Source: Harmothoe impar (Eukaryota; Annelida; Polychaeta; Phyllodocida; Polynoidae). From it: 64,000 bases of DNA. The stretch covers positions 119,904,065 to 119,968,064 of the forward strand of contig OX381704.1 in NCBI GenBank assembly GCA_947462335.1, given 5' to 3'. Below the pieces are notes generated by a model, which was given only the letters and a program-made list of their open reading frames with translations, searched no databases and was not told the origin of the DNA. A program made the position numbers and the translations under genes. This document shows positions 52,670 through 63,174 of this stretch, piece by piece; position 1 is the first letter of the stretch, and the number at the start of each line of letters is the position of its first letter.

Positions 52670-53040
52670 CAAAAAGTACCGGTAAGTTCGTCACATTTTC
52701 CATTATTATATACCCTTTTAGTACCGGTAGGTGGTCTGTCTTGTCAACATAACATTTTTTAAAGTAGAGCAAGTATTACAATGTATTTACATTCATGTTA
52801 CATATCCTGGAACCAATGGTTTTTTCCAGTTGTTTAGTACCGGTAAGTAAACAAATTCATCACATTTCTCAAACATTCTTGCTGATATACACTTATGATT
52901 GAGACACAATATTTTTAGCATTTCTATAGACAACTTAAGGTAGAATAAAGTACCGGTAAGTTTATCACCTTTTCAAATTATTATGTACACGTTTAGTACA
53001 GGTAAGTAACCTGTCATATTGACATAACATGTTTCAAAAT
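52670..53040. repeat. Spaced GTACCGGTAAGT repeats
   Basis: AGTACCGGTAAGT or close variants occur at about 52675, 52721, 52838, 52949 and 52994, each followed by sentences such as TTCATCACATTT or CATAACAT-TTT. Units are roughly 110-150 bp and diverged. No coding. Confidence 0.6.
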
Positions 53041-53162
53041 AGAGTATTTACATTCATGATACATATTTTGGAATCATATTCTACTACTTTAAATCTAATA
53101 ATTAAAGAATTTGGGAGATGATATCTGACCAGTTTTTGTATTACTTTTAAACGAGTAACAAT

Positions 53163-53182
53163 TTTTTTTTTTTTTTTTTTGG
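53163..53182 (-). other. Poly(A) tail of the retroposed NADAR element
   Basis: An uninterrupted T run on the plus strand is an A run on the minus strand, about 100 bases after the stop at 53284. This is the expected 3' end of a retroposed transcript. Confidence 0.6.
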
Positions 53183-53283
53183 TTCTAGTCAGGTAGCTAG
53201 TTTATTGCAATTTCCGAGAATACACTTATTTACATTTAGTTAAAGAGATGATACTTGTAGGAGGGGCTGTCACATATTTGTTA

Positions 53284-54564
53284 TTATTTACACTTCACTT
53301 TAGTTTTTTCAGAACCACTCTTTGGGGAGTAGTCACTTTCTTCACCGTTACCAGACTGGGTTGACATGTCTATGTCTTTGTCTTTTTCCCATGAATCCTC
53401 ATTGTTTTTCTGGGCCCATTTTTCTACCTCTTCAAGTATGCTGATAGTTTCTTGTTCCACACTGGGTGTAGGAGTCTTCTGTTGACCGGTAGCACCTTCT
53501 TGGTTATCGTCTCTTGTTTCAGCTTCAGGGGTACCAGGTGTCTGTCTTGGTTGCTGGACGTCTTCTTCAGGAATTTCCTGTTGTTGCTCGGGTTGTTGTT
53601 GCTGTGCTTGTTGTTGCCCTTCTTGTTGTTGCTGTTGTTGGCCTTGTTCTGGATTACCACACGGTTTGTTCAAGAGACCATCTCTGATCTTTTCGAGCAT
53701 CCTGCCCAAGAGGTTACCACCTTTAACAGTTTCGTATGTGAGTGAGTGGACATTTCCTGGATGTCTGCCCACCCCGTAGACTGGATGGAAAGTACACTCG
53801 TATAGGTGCCACTTGGCGGTTCTGATCAGTGCTTTGGCTCTCTCTGGATCCTTGAACTTCTGCTGTAGTAGTTTGTAGAGGAGGGTCGTTGACCCCTTGT
53901 TCCATCCAGGTCCTGGTGACACTTCTTTACCCAATTTCATCAACTGATATGGGTCGGTCGTTCGCATGATTTCATCTGATGCTGGATCATTTCCAGATAG
54001 AGCCTTGTCATGTTGGAAGGCATGCTCTATTGAGGAGTATACCCTGTCGTTTAGGTTGATTGTGCAGGGGTACAAATTTGACAGGGGGTTATGTTCCGAT
54101 CTGAAAGCAAGTCCATCCACTGTTTTGTATGTAATAGCTGCTCTCAGGGTCAAGCCATTCGGCATCACAGGTATGTCTTTGTGTGCGTAGGTTTTCGTAC
54201 CAATGATGATGGATCTCTGTCTGAGCTTAACATTCTCGTATTTATATTTCTTCGCCAAAAAATATAACGATCGAAGCTCATGGAATTCTTTGGTTTCCTT
54301 AGGTGACAGTTCATCCTGTAGGGATACTCCCAGCCAATGTGTCTTTCCTTGGAGACCTTGAATATTACGATAGATCTCTGCTTTTATTCCACGGTTTGCC
54401 AGCTTTACTATCAGAGGCCTAGGGTTCTTTTGCTTGTCATCGTATTTTCCTAAGCGGTATACTTGATCTACTTTCTCGTTCCCATAAGGAAGTTCAAGGT
54501 CACGAAACAGTACGTCAACATATCTGCGAAGATTTTCACGATTCTTGTACTTATTCCCTGGACG
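53284..54564 (-). CDS. L1-ORF1p-like RNA-binding region fused to a NADAR domain
   Basis: The frame is open from 54564 to the stop at 53284 (about 426 codons, first ATG at 54258). The upstream part (RENLRRYVDVLFRDLELPYG, RPLIVKLANRGIKAEIYRNI, LSPKETKEFHELRSLYFLAK, VKLRQRSIIIGTKTY) follows the RRM plus C-terminal domain of L1 ORF1p. From about 54100 the frame reads a NADAR (YbiA/DUF1768) domain: NPLSNLYPCTI, YSSIEHAFQHDKAL, PGWN, LLYKLLQQKFKDP, then GGNLLGRMLEKIRDGL. A Gln-rich linker and an acidic tail end the protein. NADAR proteins act on ADP-ribose-related or riboflavin-intermediate glycosidic bonds. The two parts share one uninterrupted frame, while the preceding coiled-coil is in another frame. 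The 3' poly(A) suggests a retroposed copy. Confidence 0.7.
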   Translation of the reverse strand, partial: RPGNKYKNRENLRRYVDVLFRDLELPYGNEKVDQVYRLGKYDDKQKNPRPLIVKLANRGIKAEIYRNIQGLQGKTHWLGVSLQDELSPKETKEFHELRSLYFLAKKYKYENVKLRQRSIIIGTKTYAHKDIPVMPNGLTLRAAITYKTVDGLAFRSEHNPLSNLYPCTINLNDRVYSSIEHAFQHDKALSGNDPASDEIMRTTDPYQLMKLGKEVSPGPGWNKGSTTLLYKLLQQKFKDPERAKALIRTAKWHLYECTFHPVYGVGRHPGNVHSLTYETVKGGNLLGRMLEKIRDGLLNKPCGNPEQGQQQQQQEGQQQAQQQQPEQQQEIPEEDVQQPRQTPGTPEAETRDDNQEGATGQQKTPTPSVEQETISILEEVEKWAQKNNEDSWEKDKDIDMSTQSGNGEESDYSPKSGSEKTKVKCK

Positions 54565-54704
54565 TCAGTCAAGTTGGTATCACTCACATTTTCAAGGTCT
54601 TCCACTCTCTTTTCCAAGCGTTGGACATAGTCAAGAATCTCCGGGGTGCCGGCCTTTTTGGACAGCGGTTGAGGCCGCGTCCGTCGTAGGTTCGGTCGAC
54701 TCAT
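54468..54704 (-). pseudogene. Coiled-coil N-terminus of the ORF1-like protein, frameshifted
   Basis: From ATG 54704: MSRPNLRRTRPQPLSKKAGT then EILDYVQRLEKRVEDLENVSD, a basic head and short coiled coil as in L1-type ORF1p. This frame overlaps the RNA-binding frame between 54468 and 54564 and needs a shift to join it. A stop (TGA, 54565-54567) blocks the downstream frame. Either this copy is mutated, or the source used frameshifting or splicing. Confidence 0.55.
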
Positions 54705-55002
54705 ATTAAATCGTCCTTTGACAGATAATTTGGTCGATTCAGGTATTTTCAACCTATTCCCTGTGTCGTCGCAACCTTAATGTACCTTCAGGTCAAAAAG
54801 TAGCGTCGGGACTCTATATTTGTTTTCTTTAAATCCAAAAATCAATCGGAGCTCCGCCTCAACACGAGTCTACTCGGTGTCCGCCATCTTGCATCCTCTT
54901 GTAGTAAGAGGATCTTGGTACAGAGTGACGCATGGCAATTTAAGCAGCTGATTTAAACTTTAATGGCCACATCGTGCATTTATTTTTACCTTTGTCATTA
55001 TC
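54705..55002. other. 5' flank of the retroposed element, no gene
   Basis: It includes CAAGATGGCGGACACCGAGTAG (minus strand near 54880), an ATG in good context followed at once by a stop, and a small palindrome CCTCTTGTAGTAAGAGG at about 54896. This may be the leader of the retroposed RNA. Confidence 0.35.
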
Positions 55003-55053
55003 ATGCATGAATGCAGCCCTGGTGAGTAACTCACCAGGGCTGCATTCATGCAT
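55003..55053. repeat. Perfect 51 bp palindrome
   Basis: 25 bp arms (ATGCATGAATGCAGCCCTGG plus TGAGT) pair without mismatch around a single central A. It is the best-preserved member of a family with diverged copies at 13163-13570 and 17063-17280. Confidence 0.9.
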
Positions 55054-55104
55054 CAGGGTGGCTGGGGCTGGCCGGGGTCTGTGTACATCAAGGTAATTAT
55101 ATAT

Positions 55105-55285
55105 ATAGTTTAGTCTTATTTATGCAGTATTTACTACCCTAAATTCATGTGTACTACCCGCACCTCATGTATAACCCGCCCCCTACTTTGGGAGAACCCT
55201 ATAACCCGCATTGGGGGACTGAGTGCTCCCAGAGAAAAACACTTGTATTACCCGCACCTAGAGTTTTGACCTATAACCCACACTC
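55105..55285. mobile_element. Possible MITE with TAACCCGC words
   Basis: TACTACCCGCACCTCATG, TATAACCCGC repeated, and TATTACCCGCACC then ACCTATAACCCACACTC echo the TATAAGCC style of the 18456 MITE. Terminal pairing is poor, so the ends are uncertain. Confidence 0.35.
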
Positions 55286-55334
55286 ATACCCCCCTAGCCC
55301 AGCAGCCATGTGCTTATAGTTATAGGAGAGATTA

Positions 55335-55420
55335 GGAGAGGTAGTAGTGGGTGAGAGGTTGTGGCAGAGATGATGTAGGAGTGATTGAGAGGTTGCAGCA
55401 GAGATGAGGTAGGAGTCTGT
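55335..55420. repeat. Short copy of the GTGAGAGGTTGTGGCAG minisatellite
   Basis: Two to three units of the repeat at 33270-33800. It precedes a copy of family S (55965-56120), as there. Confidence 0.7.
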
Positions 55421-55964
55421 GTGTGTGAGGTAGTGAGTGAGAGTGGCAGAAGGTGTACAGTAGAACTAGTATATAACACAGTCAGTAGGAGGGACGCACA
55501 CACTGCCTGCCCAGCCTCAGGTGAGACCCGTCCGTCCCCACACACATCCACAACACACATCCGTTAGCTAACCCTCAATAAAGCGGTAAGTCATTTTGTT
55601 TATGACCATTGGTGTCACATTTAGTATTTATGGGGAATCTATATGAAAGATGTGACTTTTTTGATTATCCAGTGTAGTTAAAGAACTAGAATATTCCAAA
55701 AGTCCCAAATCTATATATGTAAAATTGTACTTTTTAGCAATTTTGCAAAAATATATACACATGTTTTCATAGGGAAGCAATTTCAATGAAACCTGCAAAT
55801 CATCAATATTTGTGATGGCTATATATAACTAGTTTGTGTAATTAATATATCCTTGCTTATATACATGTGGCGTTTACTGAGTATCATAGCCGGACCAGCT
55901 TTCTGCAGACCTTTTCAGCTATTAGTTAACTGCAAATTATATGCACTTGATACTTCCAATCAGT

Positions 55965-56120
55965 ATTCACAGAAAACAGGCTAGAATATCTCCAGTCTGA
56001 TTTCATTTGTGATGTGTTGAACATTTAGCTTAATTGGAACTGCACTCATACAAACCTGTGCCATTGGCTATAATTGACACATATGCCTTTGTAACCTCAC
56101 ATACCCCATATTCAGTAGTA
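55965..56120. repeat. Dispersed repeat family S, copy 2
   Basis: CACAGAAAACAGGCTAGAAT and TTGGCTATAATTGACACATA, then CCCATATTCAGT, match 33830-34360 in order, with internal gaps. Confidence 0.5.
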
Positions 56121-58129
56121 AGAGGATCGTGGTGTGGTAGGGCCTGTGAGCAATCTAGTGACACCCCTACATATCTTAAGTGGCAATACTGCCATCCGAT
56201 CATACACCGCTATGTCACTCTTGCATGGGAGGCCATCTTGCATACAATATCATGTAACATCAGATCATTACTCAGTGCTGCACACAAAGACTCATAGATA
56301 CCATACTTCATGTAATTATACTCTGGAGCAATTAAAGGTAAACAACACAATCTACGCCCACGGCACCTGGTGGTAAAAAACGAAACTACCTGAAACCATG
56401 ATATTTGCAGATTTTTCATACTTAAATGTCATGATCTACCTTAATCTACCATTAAAGTGCCATATCTTGCCATTCTACATATCTTGTTCACTATTTTTAC
56501 TTTTTTCCATGCCCATAGGCTCATACAGTTGATAGATTAGTTTTTATTTTGATTAATTCAGGATAATTTAATTTTGCCCGTGACCCCATGTTTTCTTGTT
56601 TTCAACATGTTCCTAATGATCATAAATGCATGCCTGCATTTTCATTAAGAAATTGTTGGGAGATTTTTTTCTGTGTGGAAAATAGTAGAAAAATATGATT
56701 TTTTTATGAGGGCCAATACGTAATGCACTCAAATCTGAATGCCCTCCAGAAGACAAATAACCCCCGTAGCATATGCTTTTTTCCTTTTCTTTGTGTTCCA
56801 CAAGCATCAGGCTAATATCCCTAAGAGTCATTAAGGAAAATTGTTGGTCGATCTAAATTTAGTTAGATTGTGTTGAATACCTTTAAAGACACATGGACAT
56901 CATTCTGGCCTCTGACTAGATGTAATTATTTATCAATAATCATTTAGTGGGGAGTATTTAGAATCAGGCAGGTATCCAAGGAAAAACATTCAATATAATA
57001 TATGCTGAATCATCATATGGGGCATTGGTAACACAATATGCTCTACTTGAACGTCAGTGTCTTTTAATTTTATGAGTGTCTACATAAGTTCAACATTGGA
57101 AAGCCATTGTAGGATGTTAAAAACACCGAGCTCGCTGGCTGTAGACTGTGCTGGTAAGTGGTAACCAGGGTGACATGTGAATACAGTGATGTTAGTGTTA
57201 CCTGTAGGTAGGTATCTGATAACATGATCTGGTGTGTTATACCCGCATTAATAGGTATTGCTAATCATGGAAATCCCATCTACCCAGAATAAATTACATG
57301 AATTCATAAGGCATGGCATGACAACATGATGAATCATGACAAGATTCATTTCCCTAATACTGGGAGAAAGCCATACTTGGATGGCACGTGCCACAAATAT
57401 GTCAAAACAATTCCCATGTGTGGCAAATTGATAGCACAGTCACAGTCACAGGAGCCTGGCGTGACGGGGCGCTCACACCCCCCATGACACCTATAGCCCA
57501 CGCTGCTCTGCTCACACACTTATTAGTATGGAAGGTCAGTGTGTGGAGACACAACTTAGACTATTCCTCTTAAATGCAACACAACAACAACTTGATACAT
57601 CCACAGGCCTTTAGAACGGATATTGATCTATTAGCCTAAAATAGTAGTTTGATTCACTAATTTTCTATAAAGATTATAAATTCGCTTTAATTTGTGTTAC
57701 AAATACAATGCCTCATGCATCTCAGTTTAATACCACACTGCAATAACATGGCTGTTACTACTTACCAAATAGCAATACGGTTCTGTCTTCCAAACTGACA
57801 AGGGAGTCCTGGTTAGCTGTCACCTTTTGACTGTAGCTAATACTGCCTTGGTCAAATGGTAATCGGGTCCTCACTACATGGTTACTTTGGTGAAATCAGT
57901 TGAGATTTGGATTCATTCTAATGAACAAATTATTCAAAATTTACCTGTCTCTTTATTCTAATACCAGGACATTGATGCTGAGTGACTGTATAACTCTCTA
58001 GAACTAACAAGGCATACACATATTTTTCCAGAAAATAGACCCCCCATATGTAAATACTCATTTGAGAAACTGAACCCCCCCTCCCTATAGGTAATAGATT
58101 GGCCCACACAGGCACTTTGAAGCATAGTA
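56121..58129. other. Non-coding, nothing recognised
   Basis: Two kilobases of A/T-rich sequence with short frames only (under 90 codons) and no visible domain, RNA gene or clear transposon end. Confidence 0.4.
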
Positions 58130-58673
58130 GGCTCAGTCTCACGACTTTGTAACAATTGGATCGTCTTTGACCAGGTGACGTCTTTGACCGGGTAACGTTA
58201 TCATAGCATAAATTAGACCTATATAGTAAGAAATGGGTGGAAAAAGTCAAAGGATATTTTCACACAATATGAAATGAAATTGATTTAAAGTTTTTTATAT
58301 TCATATTTATTAAATGCCCCTTTTACATGCATTATAGCATAATGTTATATTTTTTCCTCTGCCCGGTCAAAGACTTCACTTTCTATGTTATGTGGAATTT
58401 GAAGAGCTACACTGTCCAAAGTGTTATGCAATTACCATCCACATATTTTTACAAATAGTAGAGATATGGGAAAAAATAAGAAAAATAAAGAAAGACCTTT
58501 TCTGGCCTCCTGGTCAAAGACGTCACCCGGTCAAAGACGTCACCCAGTCAAAGACGTGATCCGGTCAAAGATGTCACCCGGTCAAAGACATCACCTGGTC
58601 AAAGACGTCACCCGATCAAAGACATCACCCGGTCAAAGGTGATCCAATTGTTACAAAGTCGTGAGACTGAGCC
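58130..58673. mobile_element. 544 bp MITE with perfect 33 bp TIRs
   Basis: 58130-58162 begins GGCTCAGTCTCACGACTTTG, and 58641-58673 is its exact reverse complement. Next to the right TIR, 58515-58640 is an array of about seven GTCAAAGACGTCACCCG units of 18 bp, with the inverse word (GACGTCTTTGACC) by the left TIR. No transposase. Confidence 0.85.
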
Positions 58674-59275
58674 GGTCATCCACAGGTGAAAGAGGGGTCA
58701 ACATTTCATTACCACCCCCTGTTAAAAATGTTCACTTTCTAAATGACTCATATATGGTAACCTAGGGTGGCTATATCCTGTTTAGGCCATGATGAATGTT
58801 AAACAACTACAAGTGAAATCTCGCATTATAGAACAGTTGTTTTGCACCTCCATAGAAAATAATTCAAGTCGGCTTCATCCACGAAAAATTGGCCTTATTT
58901 CTCTCACAAAATTGAAATTGTGTACATAAAGAGTATGTTAAAATGGTTCTGGACCCCAACCCCCTGCCCTGCTTTTGCATTCATTTGCCATGACCCTCGC
59001 CCCCACATGTTTGGTGCGTACATACTTTATGTACAGACAAGCAGAGGTGAAATATCAGTGGCTTTTCTCACTTTTAATGGTGCTTTCCATGAAGGTGTCC
59101 TATTCTGATTTTTGTGCTAACATATTTTAATTGGTTGGTGCACTTATAGATATATTGTTTAGATATGCTTCATCTATGTCCCATGTAACATCCTACCGGA
59201 AGTACAATTCTTTGTCCCAACCAGAGAGGGTTTTGTAGGCCTGCTTCCCCGATGGCTCAAAATGCACCATGAGCG
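58674..59275. other. Non-coding, nothing recognised
   Basis: About 600 bp with no supportable gene or repeat. Confidence 0.4.
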
Positions 59276-59540
59276 TGTGAGGCAGCCAATAAGGACAATA
59301 AGGTGTATTCGTATCAAGTGCATAGATTGGGGCTTCGCGTATCATGAAACACACTAATTACATGGCAGGTGGTTGCCAACAAAGGTTAAAAGTTTCTCAG
59401 TATAACAGGTACAGCAAGTCAAGTTTCAATTAGCAGTCCCTGGTAACTCCTTAATATAGGCATGCATGTGAGGCAGACAATAAGGACAGAGGTGTATCAG
59501 GTATCAGGTGTCATGAAACACACTAATTACATGGCAGGGA
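59276..59540. repeat. Diverged tandem pair of about 180 bp
   Basis: GTGAGGCAG-CAATAAGGACA and ATCATGAAACACACTAATTA, then CATGGCAGG, occur at 59276-59372 and again at 59466-59538. Confidence 0.65.
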
Positions 59541-59550
59541 CGTGTACCTA

Positions 59551-61047
59551 CAGTGACCCAGGAGGGTCAAATCTTTTTGTAAATTTTGAAATTGCAAATT
59601 CACTTCAACTTGCAAAAAATCAACTAAAGTTGAAGGTGAAATCAAGTGTCAATCAAGTGTCAATCAAGTGTCAATCAAGTGCCAATCAAGTGCCAATCAA
59701 GTGCCAATCAAGTACCAATCAAGGGTCAATCAAGTGTCAATCAAGTGCCAATCAAGCGCCAATCAAGTACCAATCAAGGGCTCAATCAAGTACCGATCAG
59801 GTGCCAATCAAGTGCCATTAATTTTAGGATTTGATTGGCACTTGATTGAAACTTGATTGAGACTTGATTGGCACTTGATTGGCACTTGATTGACACTTGA
59901 TTGACACTTGGTTGACACTTGATTGAGGCCTTGATTGGCACTTGATTGGCACTTGATTGACACTTGATTGACACTTGATTGACACTTGATTGATACTTGA
60001 TTGATACTTAATTGGCACATGATTGAGCCCTTGATTGGCATCTGATTGGTACTTGATTGAGCCTTGATAGACAATTGATTGACACTTGATTGGGCCTTGC
60101 TTGGCACTTGATTTGCGCTTGATTGACACTTGATTGGCACTTGATTGGCACTTTAATGACACTTGATTGAGCCTTGATTGACACATGATTGGCACTTGAT
60201 TGAGCCCTTGATTGGCACTTGATTGGCACTTGATAAGTGCTTGATTGACACTTGATTGACACTTGATTGGCACTTGATTGACACTTGATTGGCACTTGAT
60301 TGACACTTGATTAGCACTTGATTGGCACTTGATTGACACTTGATTGTCACTTGATTGACACTTGATTGACACTTGACTGAGCCTTGATTGACATTTGATT
60401 GGCACTTGATTGAGCCCTTGATTGGCACTTGATTGGTACTTGATTGGCACTTGATTGACATTTGATTGACACTTGATTGGCACTTGATTGACACTTAATT
60501 GACACTTGATGTGACCTTGATTGGCACTTGATTGATAATTGATTGCCACTTGATTCCCACTTGTTTGAGCCCTAGATTGACACTTGATTGGACCTTGATT
60601 GGCCCTTGATTGAACCTTGCTGAGCACTTGGTTGGCACTTGATTGGCACTTGATTGACACTTGATTGGCACTTGATTGAGATATGATTGACACTTGAGTG
60701 ATACTTTATTAAGACTTGATAGCATTCATAGGATTTACATGAAGTGAACTTCAGTGCTTAAAGATACCTGTCACAAGTTGTTATTCCTGAATTGACAGTT
60801 GACAGTTGACAGTAAATGACTGAAGTTGGAGTTTTCACTTTCAACTTTGACATTTGCATTGTTTTTGGTTTGATGTAGTGTTGACAGATAGCAGTCACAA
60901 GCTGCTTTACTTGAATTGACAGTTGACAGGTGACAGTAAATGGTTGAAGTTCGAGTTTTCACCTTCAACTCAAGTTGAGTTTTTGCAAGTTGAAGTGAAT
61001 TTGCAATTTCAAAATTTACAAAAAGATTTGACCCTCCTGGGCCACTG
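59551..61047. mobile_element. Foldback element with 11 bp repeats in both orientations
   Basis: Flanked by TA on both sides. The left end CAGTGACCCAGGAGGGTCAA and the inverted right end pair for about 70 bp with one or two mismatches. Inside, 59640-59820 repeats CAATCAAGTGC and 59826-60700 repeats its reverse complement GCACTTGATTG about 70 times, so the array folds back at about 59822. A further tandem pair of about 123 bp (GAATTGACAGTTGACAG) lies at 60785-60965. Six long frames of QSSANQVPIK type are repeat translations, not genes. Confidence 0.85.
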
Positions 61048-61058
61048 TATGTACCACC

Positions 61059-61710
61059 TGTAGGGGCTAGGTTTCGGGTTAATAATGCTCTGACGGGTTC
61101 TGTTGGGCGCTGAGTTGAGAGCTCGGTCCGAACCCTTCAGCCTGACGGCAAGTGTCAGCACCTGCTCTGGGCTACGGGTACGGCTATAGGTCGCTATATG
61201 CTTCTGGTCTGGGTGTGTGCGCCCGGGCTGGTCGCTTCCCAGTCAGCAAAGATACGTTGGGCCAACGTTGGACCAACAGTAGTCAATGTTGGAATGACGT
61301 CAGATTCTGACGTTGGGCCAACGTTCATTTGTCCGTCCATAAGAACGTCGCCATGACGTTGCAAAGACCAGTACAACGTTTGGCCAACGTTGGTTTTCTT
61401 CTCATTGCTGGGAGTATTTTCAATGTTGGGCCTACATTGATTTGCCAACGTTGGCCCAACATGAATTATCTGATGTTGTACCAACGTTGGCAAATCACCG
61501 GGAGTAATTTCACCGTTGGTCCAACACTTCAATGTTGGCCCAACATTGAAATATTGCCCGCGACTGTGCCGACCATTGCCAACGTTGGCCCAACGTATCC
61601 TTGCTAGCTGGGTTATATATAGCCAGTGCCTGTTGAATCCAGTATACCCATTTATTTATATTGGCTAAAGGCCCACTGACCCGCTCTGAACTCTATAGGG
61701 AGTTCAGGGG
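61059..61710 (+). repeat. Diverged solo LTR, interrupted by a MITE
   Basis: Starts TGTAGGGGCTAGG and follows the minus-strand LTR at 62306-61854 through GACGGGTTCTGTTGG, CCGAACCCTTCAG and GGGAGTT. The MITE at 61238-61612 splits it. The 3' portion is not detectable. Confidence 0.6.
61238..61612. mobile_element. 375 bp MITE rich in CCAACGTTGG palindromes
   Basis: The left end CCCAGTCAGCAAAGATACGTTGG and the right end, reverse complemented CCCAGCTAGCAAGGATACGTTGG, bound the element. The interior is a series of TTGGCCCAACGTTGG-like palindromes. It is inserted in the solo LTR between GTCGCTT and TTATATATAGCC. Confidence 0.8.
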
Positions 61711-61853
61711 GCTTAAAGTCCATGGGGCTATTTGCCCTGATACCAGTACCACCCTCAGGGTCTTGTACAATCCACACATCTAGGATATTTTACCTCTCCC
61801 CCAGGGACATGTACCACCCCTAGGGTGTTGTACCACCCCTAGCACCATAACTA

Positions 61854-62306
61854 TGTGAGGCAGACAATTGTAATAAACGATACTTTGCGTCTTTATGATA
61901 TTGGTAGAGTATCAAGTAAGGAACAAAGTCCACACAGTTCTGATCAAGTGTTACAGGTTGCGAATCAATAGGTTTATTCAAGAACCTAGACAGGCAATAT
62001 CTAAACGTGCAAACTCCCTTTAGAGTTCGGAACAGGTCAGTAGGCTAATCAGCCGCAGTGATGACGGGGTCTCTTCACCAGCGTGGCTCAGAGTAACCGA
62101 CGAGTCCCATCGGATGCTGGGTATATATAGGCAGCCAGCCTGCGCGCGCACACGCAGACCGGAAGCCTATAGTGACCTCTCTCCATACCCCAAGCCCGAA
62201 GCAGGTGTCGCCACCTGCCGTCGGACTGAAGGGTTCGGACTGAGTTCGCAACACAGCATCCAACAGAACCCGTCATACAACACCTCGTATAACCCTAGCC
62301 CCTACA
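61854..62306 (-). repeat. LTR of a retrotransposon, 453 bp
   Basis: On the minus strand it begins TGTAGGGGCTAGGG and ends TGCCTCACA (TG...CA). It is preceded by a purine tract GGTAGGGGGTAG that would serve as the polypurine tract, so this is the 3' LTR. An AATAAA (TTGAATAAACC) lies in the second half. A diverged opposite-strand copy is at 61059-61710. The 5' LTR would lie beyond the right edge. Confidence 0.65.
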
Positions 62307-63174
62307 CTACCCCCTACCAGATAATAACCGGGAGGTAAATAATTAAGGTTATAGTCCGAAAACACTTCGGACTGGCATTATCTTATAAATACCACCTTAG
62401 GGGCTTTATATAAGCTATACCTTTAAACAATATGACATATTCTGATGAACACAATAAGGTATTATTAACACATATTTCTATATATATATAGCGACTGTAA
62501 TGAAAATTACACTCTATTCCCTAGGACAGATAGAGTTAACCTATATATATAGTATACAAACACTTGAAAAGTATAATATCACAAAAAAATTTCGTCCCTC
62601 CAGGACCCCGAGCTATTTACACTCGTAATGAATATTACTATAAGTGATAAACATTATCACTTTTCTTATTAGTTAAGAAATAAGTACATATTATAGTAGT
62701 TAACAAAAAAGGACATCATACGTGTTCCTTGTCGAAGATCCCGATCCTCTGGAGATGTTGTAGCATTCTGCCCGGCTTTCGGAACCTACTTCGTTCAGCT
62801 CCTACTCACCGGAACAAGAAAGTTCATCGCTCATACTCGGGAGTGTATAGGTAAAAAAAATTTTAGTCCTGCCTCCAGGCGATCTTCAGACTGTTTATAA
62901 GGAGCACTCGGTCCTGATATGAAATGTCATATAAAAAAACGACGTATCGGATCCTAATTGTTAACGTGCTCCCGTCCCGAGTTCTGCCTTCCTTCTCCGG
63001 ATCTCCTCCTCAGCTTCCGTCAGTGTTCCCTGGCAGACTGGATCCTTACGTAGCCAGCCTGCCTCGTCCTGCTGTCCGGATACTCATTCACCCTATTAGA
63101 GGGTGTTCTGCCATTGGGGTTGGTATCATTCGAATACCCCCCCCCTCCTAGTCGGGTCCTGCGATAGGGTAATC
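62307..63174. other. Untranslated internal region of the LTR element
   Basis: No frame of note between the polypurine tract and the stop at 63175. No reverse transcriptase or integrase motif is present on either strand, so the element is non-autonomous or internally deleted on this side. Confidence 0.45.

Noticed and set aside
59640..60700. CRISPR-like regular repeats
   Set aside because: The repeats are contiguous with no unique spacers and the DNA is eukaryotic. This is a minisatellite inside a foldback element.
59646..60725. Many overlapping frames of NQVPIKCQSSA type on both strands
   Set aside because: They come from an 11 bp repeat whose unit lacks stops in several frames.
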